Positions 47,831 through 59,663 of a DNA stretch of 64,000 bases are shown here, piece after piece. Under the pieces are notes generated by a model, which saw only the letters and a program-made list of their open reading frames with translations, was not told the origin of the DNA and ran no database searches. Position 1 is the first letter of the stretch, and every line of letters starts with the position of its first letter. Both the position numbers and the translations under genes were made by a program. The stretch covers positions 1 to 64,000 of the forward strand of contig JAVXUO010000845.1 in assembly GCA_033065855.1 (NCBI GenBank). Direction: 5' to 3'. The DNA comes from Escallonia rubra (taxonomy: Eukaryota; Streptophyta; Magnoliopsida; Escalloniales; Escalloniaceae).

Positions 47831-50800
47831 ATCAACCATGACAGGTGTTCATCTAGACCAACCATATAAATATGACACTAAGTCTCTCCTCACTTTCAAA
47901 GAAAACTCTATCAAGACTCAACATTAAAACTTGGCTACATCAAAATTGATAAAAAGAATACCTTAATTTTTGCTACTCTTTAGAGGATCGTTTCTATGTT
48001 CAAATATTCTCATGTTGTTTTTTTCTATTCCCCTTTTTTTAAGGTGGACCGGCAATTGCACTTCACTAACTTTTGCATATCGTTGCAAAATTTACATTTA
48101 TCGACGTAGGACCAAGTAAGAATATCCACATGTACGACTATGCCTTCTTTTTTCACATGCTATTACTTTTATCACAAAAATGGTTATGCTCAAGTACAGT
48201 GGATCCAATGATGTTTGTGAGCATATTTCGCAAATGAATGAAATGGCTTTTCAACTAAAAGACTTGGACAGAGAAATTTATGAGGGTTTTCTCGTGCACG
48301 ACTGTAACACCATGGAAATCCCGAAGCGTTAGACAATTATTTGATCGATAACTCAATGACACGAATAACCTCAATTCAATAAACAATCCCAATATATGTC
48401 AGAGCTTCTAATATTTATACAATAATTCAATTTCTCAAAAAAAAAAAATTGAAAAGATTAAATTTAGGTACTGGAGAGGGCGAAGTAAACAATAGTTTCC
48501 CTCGCAGGGGCTTAACTAAACAAAACATTAAAGTACTCCAACTTCTTCTCCAGGCTATAAATTATCTAAGTAGTCTACTGGTGATTATTACCAGCAGAAG
48601 GGACAAATAAGGGTGAGTTTTTGAGAGTTTAGTAAGTCGCTTAAGAACCAACGGAGTGATTACAAAACATTTTACAGTTTCAATTCGATAGTAATATGAG
48701 AAAGAGTCCAACTCCATCCATTTGATTAGATACTAAAAAAATTGTTTTTAGATGCAATGTAAACAATCTCATATAACATTGAACATGAGTAATAACAAAG
48801 CTACACAGGCAGTGCACCATAACAATGGTAACTACATCTACGTATGTACAATAACTGGTCCATCAAGGTACAAGCATGCATCCCACGCAGTAAACAGATT
48901 ATCCTTATATCGTCCCTCCAATACAGACCATCCTTATAACGCCTCAATGCACTATCTCATGTCAATGTGCAGAAGAACAATAATCGTTCAATCAACATGT
49001 AAATCGATCCTCAACGGGCAAATGATGAGCATCAACATGAATTTCAGTAATTGATTAAGGCTCAATAGTAAGGTCGCAAGGCAATAAAACCATATTGATA
49101 TCAATTCATAATCCGGAATTCAATGATAGTTGTAAATAAATCGAAGAAACATAAACCAATACAAGTGAATGAATTAAGGGTTCGAATCGAAATCATTATT
49201 TCGGTCCGAAGCTACGCCACCTCAACCATAATTTCTCTGCGCTAACCTAAGTTGGTCAAATTAATTATTAGTGTACAATCTACACTATGATATTATAAAT
49301 TCGATACTAACTCCCTAAACATTGCTCATTCCTCCCCTCAAAAATAATCTGCTCACCGGTGTGATATACAAAAACACTCCCTCACATATATAAAATTATC
49401 AAAATACCCCTTCGCGGCCATCACACCAACAAAAATCCCAAAACTAGTTCAAAATACCCTTTTAAGAGACCTAAACTGATTTTTGGACTAAAAAGTCCTT
49501 TGAAAATTGTTTCGTTCGAAATTGAGGGCTAAGAGGCCGATTTCGTTAGGGTATGGAAAGTTTACATGCTTTAGCATGGAGTTTCTTTATGTGGTAGGTA
49601 GACATTTGAAAAACCATAGTGAAGTTTCTCACCGACGAGGAGCTTATTGTTATCGATTTGTTCATCCACCTTGACATAGCTTATAAAATCGAAATAAGCT
49701 TCGGAATTGTCAAAATATCGTCACCCGAAAGTTTGAGGCATATATGTAGCGGTCTTTTCATGTCACTTTGATTTTAGATATTATATATATACCGCCTTCT
49801 ACTAACACAAAAAAAAAAAAAAAGGCACATGGTTATTTCATATAATAGCATATATTTAATTTTCTTGTGAAATATAGGGTATGTGCACATCAACCAATTG
49901 AATTTCATCACATCATATGTCGAAGTTGATATCAGACTAAGACATAACTTCTTTTTTCCACTAGTATGAAGTTGGGATTCAAGATTTCATTATTACATTT
50001 AGTATTAACTCTATTCTACGTACCATTTTTATCGTCGAGTAGCCTTTACCGGCTTCGAGCTTAGAGGTTAGGGTGAATTTCCGTGACGTTGCTTTGCAGA
50101 TCCAAAAAGGCGAGAAGAAAATTAGAATGTAATTTTCATTATACAAAATTAAAATTCATGTTGATGGATATGCATAACATAAGAAACTTCAATCCTGGAA
50201 ACAGAATTTCCGGTGGCAAACTGTAATGGACACATGGTCACATTGGTGTCATACTCATATGATGAGGAGCAATCATAGCCTTCTCTCGTACTGTACATAA
50301 AACAGCTGAAAATTAAGGTCAGCTCGGCTATCCTTGAGGACTGTATACTCTTTTGAAATGGTTTAGAGTTCTCTCGAGAATTTTAGTAAGTCTTGATTTA
50401 TAATAATAAGAAAAGAAACATGTCCAGATGGCTTAAGCCAACTTGTCCACCGTAGGGTTAATGTTGGTTAATTGGTTGTTTGGCTTAAGCTTATGAAGGG
50501 CAATGGCAAAAGTGCTTGTGGTGAGGTTGGAGTTTAAGAAATAATGGAGAATAAAAATGGAAAACAATAAAAAATACAATTTATACGAGCACCGTAAAGT
50601 CTCTTGTTTTCTACCAAGAGATTCTGATGATATTTGCCTACACATACAAGGCAAGAGAGGAGACACCCTCCATTGGTATGTAGCCTATAGTCCTACTTAA
50701 AAGAAAGAAGGTTCTTCGTATATATATGTGCAATTATTGGTTCATGACAAAACTGTTCCTTGAGGTTTTCACGTATTTACACTTCGCTTCTCATATTTAC

Positions 50801-51568
50801 AACTTTGACAGTGTTTTTTGAGGTTGACAAAATCATTGCAAATAACTCCAAAAGTGAATGGCCGTTTAATTTTGGACGTTAAGTCCACATGTGCGGTGCT
50901 AATGCCATTTTGGCATGGGCAAATTTCTCATTTTCCCTAGCTCATCTCTCCTTTCTCTTTGTTCGTCTGCTTTCTCTCTCTCTCTCTCTCTCTACACACA
51001 TAGTGTGTGTGTGTGTGATGTAGATATTTGTATCTATATCTCTCTCTATATCTACTCACCAATCTCTACTGTTTCAATTATTCCATATAGCCTGGTTAAC
51101 TAGTTTCTGTTTCTTTATGGTTGAGAAAATTAAATCTTGTTGACTTGCTTGCTGAAATTGCTAGAAAGATTTTTCAAATTTTTTTTTATGTATATGGAAA
51201 ACCAGAGCTGTGCAATTGAGCTCCTAGTACGTCATTTGACCCGGCTAAAATTCACTCCTAAGTACTTTTTATATCCTATATTTTTCTCTCCCACTCTTTC
51301 TGCACTTTATCGCCAATCACCATGACTGCCAAAGAAAAAGTTGCGATCTTAAAGTAGCTGGCTATTGCAATAGGTGACTTCTATCATATCTAATATAGGT
51401 GAAGATATCTATGTTTAGCCAGCTCTTCAATTAGTAAATACAATATCTGTTAATGCCATATATCACCATTCGTCAATCTCCATAATCTCCAACGATGTAA
51501 ACCCTATGGTTTCTTTCTCTTATCTATGGAAATCATAGATCAAAATAACAGAACTGTAGTTTGTAAGT

Positions 51569-52378
51569 CGTTGGAGTATTTTAACAAAAAATTCTCCTTT
51601 TTACAAGATTGATTTTGAGAAAACATTGAAGTTTTGAGTGAAATCATAAAGTGCTTTAGTCCCACGTTGCTTGAAAATGGTAAGGAAATGTTTTCTTACA
51701 TACTTAAACGTTTGGAAAGTATTTGTCCCACATTGGCCATTGTAAAGAATGTTAAAAAGTATATAAGATGACACTCCTTGGCCTTTTTGTAAGTTGTGTT
51801 TGAGTCTAAAACTCGCACGCGCATGGGGGAAGGACAAGTGGGGGACCCCAGAACTTATATGAGACTATAGCAAGACTATTTATACTGCAAAATATAGCTG
51901 TTGGGCAACAGTCATATTCTTTATTACTCCCCAACAATCACATTTTCTTTTATTACACAATAGTCATATATTTTTTTTACAGCTTTTTATTTCTGAAATG
52001 AATTCGGATTTATTTTTTTGTAACAGATTTCCAACAGCTATTTTTCTTCACCTATAAAAGGAGACCTCTTCCACACTTTTCCAACACAACTCAAGATTTC
52101 TTTTTAGCTCTCTTTTCTGATTTCTAAACACTTAGACTTGTGAGGTATCGAGTGAAGCTTCTGCTTCATTCGTTTGTGCAGAATTACAAGTGAAGCAACA
52201 GTGAAAGCTGGGTTGTTGTATCCCGGAGGCGACGAGTCAATAACCTTGTTGCACCGGTGGTAGTCCTCCGAAGGGGCGCGAATCGTCTTAAGAGAGCGAC
52301 CTAGTCCGCACCTCAGCCAGCTGATTTACATTATATTCTTGGAGTTGTTATTGCATGTTTCTTGCAACAATTCCAACA
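51569..52378 (+). mobile_element. Solo LTR (copy 2)
   Basis: Partner of 27331-28153, with the same TAAGT target duplication (51564-51568 and 52379-52383). The first base has changed so that it begins CGTTGGAG, and it is 810 bp through small deletions, including the GGCATTCTGG words near 52143. Its presence at the same site in both copies shows the LTR was there before the duplication. Confidence 0.85.
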
Positions 52379-54196
52379 TAAGTCAATGAAAGGAAATAGA
52401 ACTCTGATGGTGAGTGGTTGCAGTTACTTGATCTTAGATTTGGCTTGGATTGGTTGAAGACTATGTGGCGAGCGGATGCCTTATGCTTGGGATTTTGCCT
52501 GGAGTCAGTCTTGGTGGTCGAAGGGAAGAGAAAGAAGAGGAAGCTGCTGGGGGTATGGGTCCGTCGCGGGGAAGATGGCGAGGATAGAGAAAAAGAATCA
52601 TCCACGCAATTTACCTCACGGTCCTCACCGAGAGAGAGAGAGAGAAGAAGAAGAAGAAGAAGAAGAAAAAGAAGGAGGAGGGAAGATGGGTCACGGAAAA
52701 TGATAAATTTGCCCATGCCAAAATGGCACGTGCACCGCACATGCAAACTTAACGTCTAAAATTGAACGGCTATCTACTTTTGGAGCTGTATGCAATGATT
52801 TTGTCAAACTCAAGGAACACTATTGCCAAAGTTGTAAATGCAGGAAGCGAAGTGTAAACACGTTTAAACCTTAAGGGACATTTTTTGTCATTAACCTTGC
52901 AATCATATAATTGATGTAGGACATAAACTGTAGGCTTTTTATGTCCGAACCCGGACATAAACTAAATTTGTAAAGCTATTATGTAACAAAATGGGTGTTA
53001 CGCATTGATATACCAACTTCCAACCCAAATGCAAAATCCTCCATTACGGACCATAGGTAGACAAAAATGGAATGAACACCATAAAGGATTTGGAACCGTT
53101 TCATTCAAAAACATCAAGTGTAGACTATGTAATTTTGAGATTGTTCAGAATTTTAGAATACATACTCTTGAAAGTCTTCAGGATCAGAGCATGCAAGATG
53201 CAGCTTCCTAGGTTTTCTTCTGAATTCACCCAAGAAAAAGTGAATGAAGTAAGTCATTAATCATGCAACATATTATAAGAGTACTATGATTAGATTTCAA
53301 GGAGAAAGTGTCACGAGGTAAGAGAAAAGGTGGGAAGGAAGCAGAGAAAGAGAGATTGAGATAGCTAGGAAGAAGGAAGAGATGAAGAAAAGGGACGATA
53401 TAGAAGAAAAGAGGGGAAAAAAGCTGAGGGAGAGCACGAGACATGAAGAAGGAAGAGAAGAGCAAAAGAAGACACGAAAAGATGTCCATATCTGTTACTA
53501 TAGAATTAAAAGTCCAGATTAATTATGATAAGAAGTCCAAATTCAAGGTATCAAAGTTAAGATTCAAGGCATTATAGGTCCCCAAGGTGAACTCAGAGTT
53601 AACCACAGAGCTAAGAATTGAAAAATGACATGTGGCAAAATTTCAAAGAGAATGGATCCGGCTCCTATCCCTCATAACAAACAACCTCTTCGGAGGTTAG
53701 CAAGACCGGAATAGACAGCTATCTCTGACGATCATATTGTGTATCTAGATGAGACTGACTACAATCTGCGCATAACAATGATTCTACATCCTTAAATAAG
53801 CTATTATGAGCAAGCACTTAACTCAATGGCTTGAAGCCATAAAAGATGACTTATCGTCAATGAAAATATATAGAGTTTGGGACTTTATTATTCTTTTGTT
53901 TAAGCTGTTATATTTTATTGAGAGCAAAAACCATTTAGATATCTAAAATAGATGTCCAATATCTTTTTGTTGAGGTACTGAACTGTGCAAAGAGTTTCAT
54001 GTGTATGTTTATCGAGTTCGATATCTCGTGAGTATCTGTTTATCAATATTTGCTATGGTGCTCAATTGTGCTGGCATGAGAGGTTACGTGGTCTTAGTCG
54101 AATGAGGTAGTTGTCCTCACAGAGTTAAACTCCAACTATTAGAATGCTAGTGTTCTATAATTAATGTTGACTATGTGCCCTCGATAATACGAGCAT

Positions 54197-54198
<2 letters not shown>

Positions 54199-54266
<68 letters not shown>
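54199..54266. repeat. (TA)n microsatellite, left part of the split tract (copy 2)
   Basis: About 34 TA units end exactly at the left TIR of the next element. The other half of the tract is at 56135-56176. Confidence 0.9.
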
Positions 54267-54268
<2 letters not shown>

Positions 54269-55103
54269 AGCTGATCCGTTGAGAGCGCTAGCAAAATGGA
54301 TTAAGTTGCTAGCGCGATCTGGCCGTCCACGAGCGATCTGTGGACGGTCCAGATCTTTTTTTTGCATTTTTTAAGTCCGACCGCTACATTATGTAGCGGA
54401 CAATTTTTTGCGTTTTTTTTACAATAATATCCTCCGAGTCGTTCCGCTACATAATGTAGCGGACAAGTTGCAGACTTTTTTCTCTTTCTGTCATTAATGT
54501 TCTGACATATACGACATAGTCCGTTATGACCGCTACATAATGTAACGGACAAGTAGACACTACATTTTTCTCTCTTTCTCTCTCCTTTCTCATTAATTTT
54601 CTGACACATCTCTCTCTTTCTCTCATGTCAATTTCTCACTTTCTCTTGTCCGCTACATAATGTAACAGACAAGTTTTCAGACCTTTTTTCTCTTATTGTC
54701 ATTAATGTTCTGACATAAATGACAGAGTCCGTTACGTCCGCTACATAATGTAGCGGACAAGTAGACACTACATTTTTCTCTCTTTCTCTCTCCTTTCTCA
54801 TTAATTTTCTGACACATCTCTCTCTCTCTCACGTCAATTTCTCAGTTTCTCTTGTCCTTTCTCTCTTTCTCTTGTCCTTTCTCTCTCTTCTTTTCTCTCA
54901 GATCTTTTTTGTTCTCTCTCATCCTCCTCTCCCATCCTTTCTCTCATCCTCCTCTCCATGCTAACTTCTGTCGACTAGCTCTTAACTGGAGATTACGTGA
55001 CATAGTTTTTCAAAAGGAAGATTTCCAAACACATTGTCCTTCCAAGTTTTTTAGGTCAACAAGGGACCTGTAGATTGTCCTTCCAAACACATTGTCCTTC
55101 CAA

Positions 55104-55250
55104 GTAGATTGGCTCATTAACAAGGCCAAGAATGCCATTGCCAAGCTGGATGAACTGCCTGAGTGGAACCCAATTGCTGGTGAACCTTCCACTGCACTGG
55201 GGCCAAAGCCAGCAGAGTTGCCTCCTTCCTCTTGTGGGTATGAATTTTAG
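55104..55250 (+). pseudogene. Captured CIN-type TCP transcription factor fragment
   Basis: The frame reads VDWLINKAKNAIAKLDELPE and on to WNP, matching the second helix of the TCP DNA-binding domain of CIN-type factors (consensus VDWLI..AK.AI..L.ELP.W.P), then runs to TAG at 55248. Just upstream CCTTCCAAG, coding for the preceding PSK of the TCP domain, occurs in a broken frame. CATTGTCCTTCCAAG is repeated three times (55034-55105). The basic region and helix 1 are missing. It is a non-functional transduplicated piece. Confidence 0.7.
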
Positions 55251-55398
55251 CTACCTAAGCAAATGGGTGAAAACCCAAGTGGTAGTTTTGATGAAGAAAT
55301 TTCAGAAGCTTAACTCATGCCACTTTCAATTTGTTCATTTTCACTTCCCTTTCCATGGGCATGGCCACCATTTTCACTTCTTCATACTCCCTATCTTC

Positions 55399-55620
55399 AT
55401 GGGTTCACAGCAAGAGTCACTACACGACGCCTCCTCCTCTCCAGAAGCCGACCCTCACAGTGTCTCTCCTCTAAACCCAACTCTCCAAAGATTCGGTTTC
55501 TCTATCAAAGCAGAGAAAGAAACTGAACCCTCCACTTCTTCTTCATCCTCTGTTGCTGTGGTTGAGGAAGAACAGGAAATTGAGGATAGTGAGAGAAAAG
55601 AGAGAGATAGAGGACAATGA
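55399..55620 (+). pseudogene. Second captured gene fragment, unknown source
   Basis: An open frame from ATG 55399 reads MGSQQESLHDASSSPEADPH, then NPTLQRFGFSIKAEKE and a Ser/Thr then Glu-rich stretch. The composition looks like the N-terminus of a real plant protein rather than repeat noise, but I do not recognise the family. It dissolves into the purine-rich arm repeat after about 55570. Confidence 0.4.
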
Positions 55621-56130
55621 GAGAAACAAGAGAGAGATGTCAATAATGAGAGAAAAGAGAGAAATGACAGAGAAAGAGAAAAAAAATAGTGTCGCTAGTC
55701 GTCCGCTACATAATGTAGCAGATGGAGTTGAATGGTATTTTTGTCAAAAATTTGTCCGCTATATTATGTAGCGGACGTCAAACATGTCAGAAAATTAATC
55801 AGACAAAAGAGAGAGAAAGAGTCAGAAAAAAGTAATGCTTCTGTCCGCTACATAATGTAGCGGATGTAGCGAACGTCAAACATGTCAGAAAATTAATCAG
55901 ACAAAAGAGAGAGAAAGAGTCAGAAAAAATGTACTACCTTTGTCCGCTACATAATGTAGCGGATAGAGCTGGAGGGTATTTTTGTCAAAAAATTGTCCAC
56001 TACATAATGTAGCGGACGTACTTAAAAAAACGCAAAAAAAAAGATCTGAACCGTCCATAAATTGCGCGTGGACGGCCAGATCGCGCTAGCAACTTAATCC
56101 ATTTTGCTAGCGCTCTCAACAGATCAGCTC

Positions 56131-56131
<1 letters not shown>

Positions 56132-56176
<45 letters not shown>
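56132..56176. repeat. (TA)n microsatellite, right part of the split tract (copy 2)
   Basis: A TA repeat directly right of the element at 54267-56131, followed by GTTGTAGCATGCG as in copy 1 (32683). Confidence 0.9.
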
Positions 56177-56180
<4 letters not shown>

Positions 56181-56558
56181 GTAGCATGCGATAATACTTT
56201 TCAAAAAACAAATATCACATGTGATGCATGAGAGCAGGCAAACAGAATCCCTCTATGGGTTTTTCTTTCTTAGCATCAAGTCTCTTTTTGGTCTAACGTT
56301 TCTAAAAAAAATTGACTCTCAAATGCAACGAATCAACCGAAGTACTTTATAAACGATTACGCCCTGAAACAAAGCGTAAGTACAGAGTTTTTTTAGACCA
56401 ATACAAGTTGTAAAGTGTAACCATTTGTGATATCTAAAGGCTGCCTAACTAGCTAGAAGCGAACAGGGAATGGCAGAGATTGCAGTATCCTCCTTGCTTA
56501 ACGAGCAAGCAGTATTACTTCAAGCCGAAAAGAGTCTTCTTGGAGGTGTTCGGGAGGA

Positions 56559-59500
56559 GGATCCCGATCCACTGCTGTGGCTAGGGTTACAGTAGTGGTG
56601 CTGTGACCCTGTCACAGCCGTCCGATCCTTATGGGTGGGAGGGAAGGGTTTGGATCACGCCACGTCAGCCACCTTTGTTTCCCCTCATTTACTCTGTCGG
56701 CACCAACCACCATTCACACACACACACACACACACACACTCTCCCTCTCCAGTTCCTTCTGTCGGGATCTCCTTACGCTGGCGACATTCCTGGGAAAGAC
56801 ATAACGACGTCACCGCCACCCATAAGGATCTTCTGGCGACGCATCTACCAACACCGGCGTGCCTTCCATCGACCAGCAGCTCCTCACGCCGTCCACGATG
56901 ACACAACGACGTCACCGCCACCCATAAGGATCTTCCGGCGACGCATCTACCAACACCGGCGTGCCTTCCGTCGATTAGGGGCTCCTCACGCCGTCCACGG
57001 CGATGCCACATCCACCGGTCAATATTCCGGCGACGCATCTACCAAGCCTTACGCCGGCGACATTCCCGGCGAAGTCTCACGGTACACCGATGACACCTCG
57101 TGGACACGGCGACGCCACATCCACCGGTGAATCTTCCGGCGTCTTATCTACCAAGCAGTCAAGCCTTACGCCGACGAAAGTTCGAGACTCAATCTCACTG
57201 TACACCGCGTGCCTTCCATCGACCAGCGGCTCCTCACGCCGTCCAATTTTCGGTGAAGACATGGCGACGCCACATCCACCTTCCGGCGACGTCGCCGGCC
57301 ACTTTCCGGCGAAGACAGGTCTCAACCGCTTGAGACTTTGCCGGCCACTTTCCGGCGACTACATCTGCACAATCACTCAGATGTAGTCGTAATAGTGCAA
57401 AAAAGAAAAGCCATAATAGTGGCCTTGGCTTTGTACTTTCTTGATTATTTGCCTTAGTTCTTTTTCTTTATCGGGATCCAGAGTGGATACAACACATTGT
57501 CAAAGTGTCACCTTGACATGGTGGAATCTACCATTCAAGCTTATTTATCCAATTATCCCTAATCTTAGTGATTGATTGTGTATTTTATATCCAACAAAAT
57601 CCATGACAGAATTATATTTCTGGTAAAATCTATGAATTGCTTCCCATTTGTATCGGCATCGTTGTATTCCTTTCTTCGTGCGCGTTCCATATATCCATTT
57701 CCTGTAGGAGCAGCATCTAAATACTCAATCGATACGTTTTGTTTGAAAGTTTATTTTCTCTCTTTTGAAAAACTTTAGTAGTCTTTACTAACTTATCTTA
57801 TTAGAATCCAGTCAAAAAATTTGGAGAAGGTAGGTTGATAATCCATGCGACTACATCTGAGTGATTGTGGAACAATTCGAGCAAAAGGACATGGTACCTT
57901 AGAACCAGATGAAATTATTTCCCCGGGCTAGATCAACTACATGAAGAAGAATTCGCTCAGAGTAACACAAAGGAGCAATAAGCAGGCAATTGACCTATCG
58001 TTGATCTCTTAACACATCAATAGGATGTTCTATGGATTTTAGGGCATAAATGATAAGGACCCTCACCATATGCATATTCAGACACAGATATCCACTATGA
58101 AGCAATAAACCCTCCTGAGCGTTCTCATCAAACAATAACTGGTCTCTATATAGCCTCCTAAAAATTTGCTTAGAGGATTTAACAATTGCGAATCTACATT
58201 AGGCTCAAAGAGACTGCAGTTTTGATTTTCATGGGCTTTCTCTTTTCATACTTAGCTAATTGAGCAGCAAGGCATCAATGTATACGTAGAAATGCAAGGT
58301 GCAAGCTAATCTCTTTATATAGCGCATAAAGTGTGCTGCAGATATAACAAGTGAAAACCTGAAGGACTAATTAAAGCATATAGGTCACACGTACAAACAG
58401 GAAAGTAGCAAACGTTAAGTACCAGCAAAATCCAACACATTCAGCAATTTGAATGAACAGAACACATCAAGGCCTCATTTCAACACTAGAAACTGATCAG
58501 CAAGTTATAAAACAAAATTAATCTAGCATATTCCAGCAAGTATCACTTATACTTTACATGTATTGTCTCTTCTTTTGCTTATGGTTAAACTTTTTACTCA
58601 GATAATCCTAACAGGCAGGATCGATAATGTAGTTGCAATTTCAATGAAAGTGCACGGTTTGGTATAATAATCTCTTCGAGTGCATGCTTTGACTGGGAAT
58701 GAAAAGCACTGGGAGAGGGTGGACAAAACTCAACGCAATTCCAAAATCAATATATAGAACTTACACGAAATAGCAGTATTAGGGGGAAGAGAGAAAAGAG
58801 ACATGTCTTCGCCGGAAAGTGGCCGGCGACGTCGCCGAAAGGTGGATGTGGCGTCGCCGTGTCTTCACCGGAAATTGGACGGTGTGAGGAGCCGCTGGTC
58901 CATGGAAGGCCGCGGTGTACAGTGAGATTGAGTCTCAAACTTTCGCCGGCGTAAGGCTTGACTGCTTGGTAGATAAGACGCCGGAAGATTCACCGGTGGA
59001 TGTGGCGTCACCGTGTCCACGAGGTGTCGTCGGTGTACCATGAGACTTCGCCGAGAATGTCGCCGGCGTAAGGCTTGGTAGATGCGTCGCCGGAATATTG
59101 ACCGGTGGATGTGGCGTCGCCGTGGACGGCGTGAGGAGCCGCTGGTCGATGGAAGGCACGCCGGTGTTGGTAGATGCGTCGCCGGAAGATCCATATGGGT
59201 GGCGGTGACGTCGTTGTGTCGCCGTGGATGGCGTGAGGAGCCGCTGGTCGATGGAAGGCACGCCGGTGTTGGTAGATGCGTCGCCGGAAGATCCTTATGG
59301 GTGGCGGTGACGTTGATGTGTCGCCGTGAGGAGCCGCTGGTCGATGGAAGGCACGCCAGTGTTGGTAGATGCGTCACCGGAAGATCCTTATGGGTGGCGG
59401 TGACGTCGCTGTGTTTTCACCGGGAATGTCGCCGGCGTAAGGAGATCCCGGCAAAAGGAACTGGAGAGAGTGTGTGTGTGTGTGTGTGAATGGTGGTTGG

Positions 59501-59663
59501 TGCTGGCAGAGTATATGAGGGGAGGCAGAGTAAATGAGGGGAAACAAAAGTGGGTGACGTGGCGTGATCCAAACCCTTCCCTCCCACCCATAAGGATCGG
59601 ACGGCTGTGATAGGGTCATAACACCACTGCTGTAACCCTAGCCACAGCAGTGGATCAGGATCC
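56559..59663. mobile_element. Long-TIR MULE-like element inside the NLR gene (copy 2)
   Basis: 3,105 bp, with ends GGATCCCGATCC on the left and the complement of GGATCCTGATCC on the right. Flanks are TCGGGAGGA (56550-56558) and GAGGGAGGA (59664-59672), a 9-bp target duplication with two mismatches; this length is typical of Mutator-like elements. The arms of ~0.8 kb (56559-57390 and 58800-59663) are inverted copies. They hold ~100-bp GC-rich tandem repeats (CCTTATGGGTGGCGGTGACG units, three in the right arm here against two in copy 1). The centre has no gene. It is non-autonomous. Confidence 0.88.

Larger units (their letters stand above)
54267..56131. mobile_element. Pack-type TIR element private to copy 2, with palindrome array and gene fragments
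   Basis: The 1,865-bp element has ~160-bp inverted ends: left GGAGCTGATCCGTTGAGAGC, right the complement of GGAGCTGATCTGTTGAGAGC, continuing through GCTAGCAAAATGGATTAAG and CTGGCCGTCCACG. It is inserted in the (TA)n tract. Ten copies of a palindrome (GTCCGCTACAT joined to its complement ATGTAGCGGAC, sharing the centre) lie in the two arms. They start near 54379, 54442, 54529, 54649, 54736, 55701, 55754, 55843, 55942 and 55995. The arms are rich in CTTTCTCT/AGAGAAAG. Between them lie pieces of host genes (separate entries). No transposase is present; long TIRs and gene capture fit a Pack-MULE, but no target duplication can be read in TA-repeat DNA. Confidence 0.8.
46993..59490. repeat. Segmental duplication, copy 2
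   Basis: Direct copy of 22731-41040. It starts at ATTTGAATCATTGTG within formin intron sequence and continues into the NLR locus. Compared with copy 1 it has its own TIR element at 54267-56131, lacks the 5.1-kb block and keeps the true right end of the long-TIR element and the whole NLR body. Parts not listed separately (47830-51568, 52384-54198) are non-coding, as in copy 1. Confidence 0.95.

Noticed and set aside
59650..59663. Start codon of the NLR body at 59650
   Set aside because: The codon there is GTG and lies in the end of the transposon; the true start is the ATG at 56470 on the other side of the insertion.
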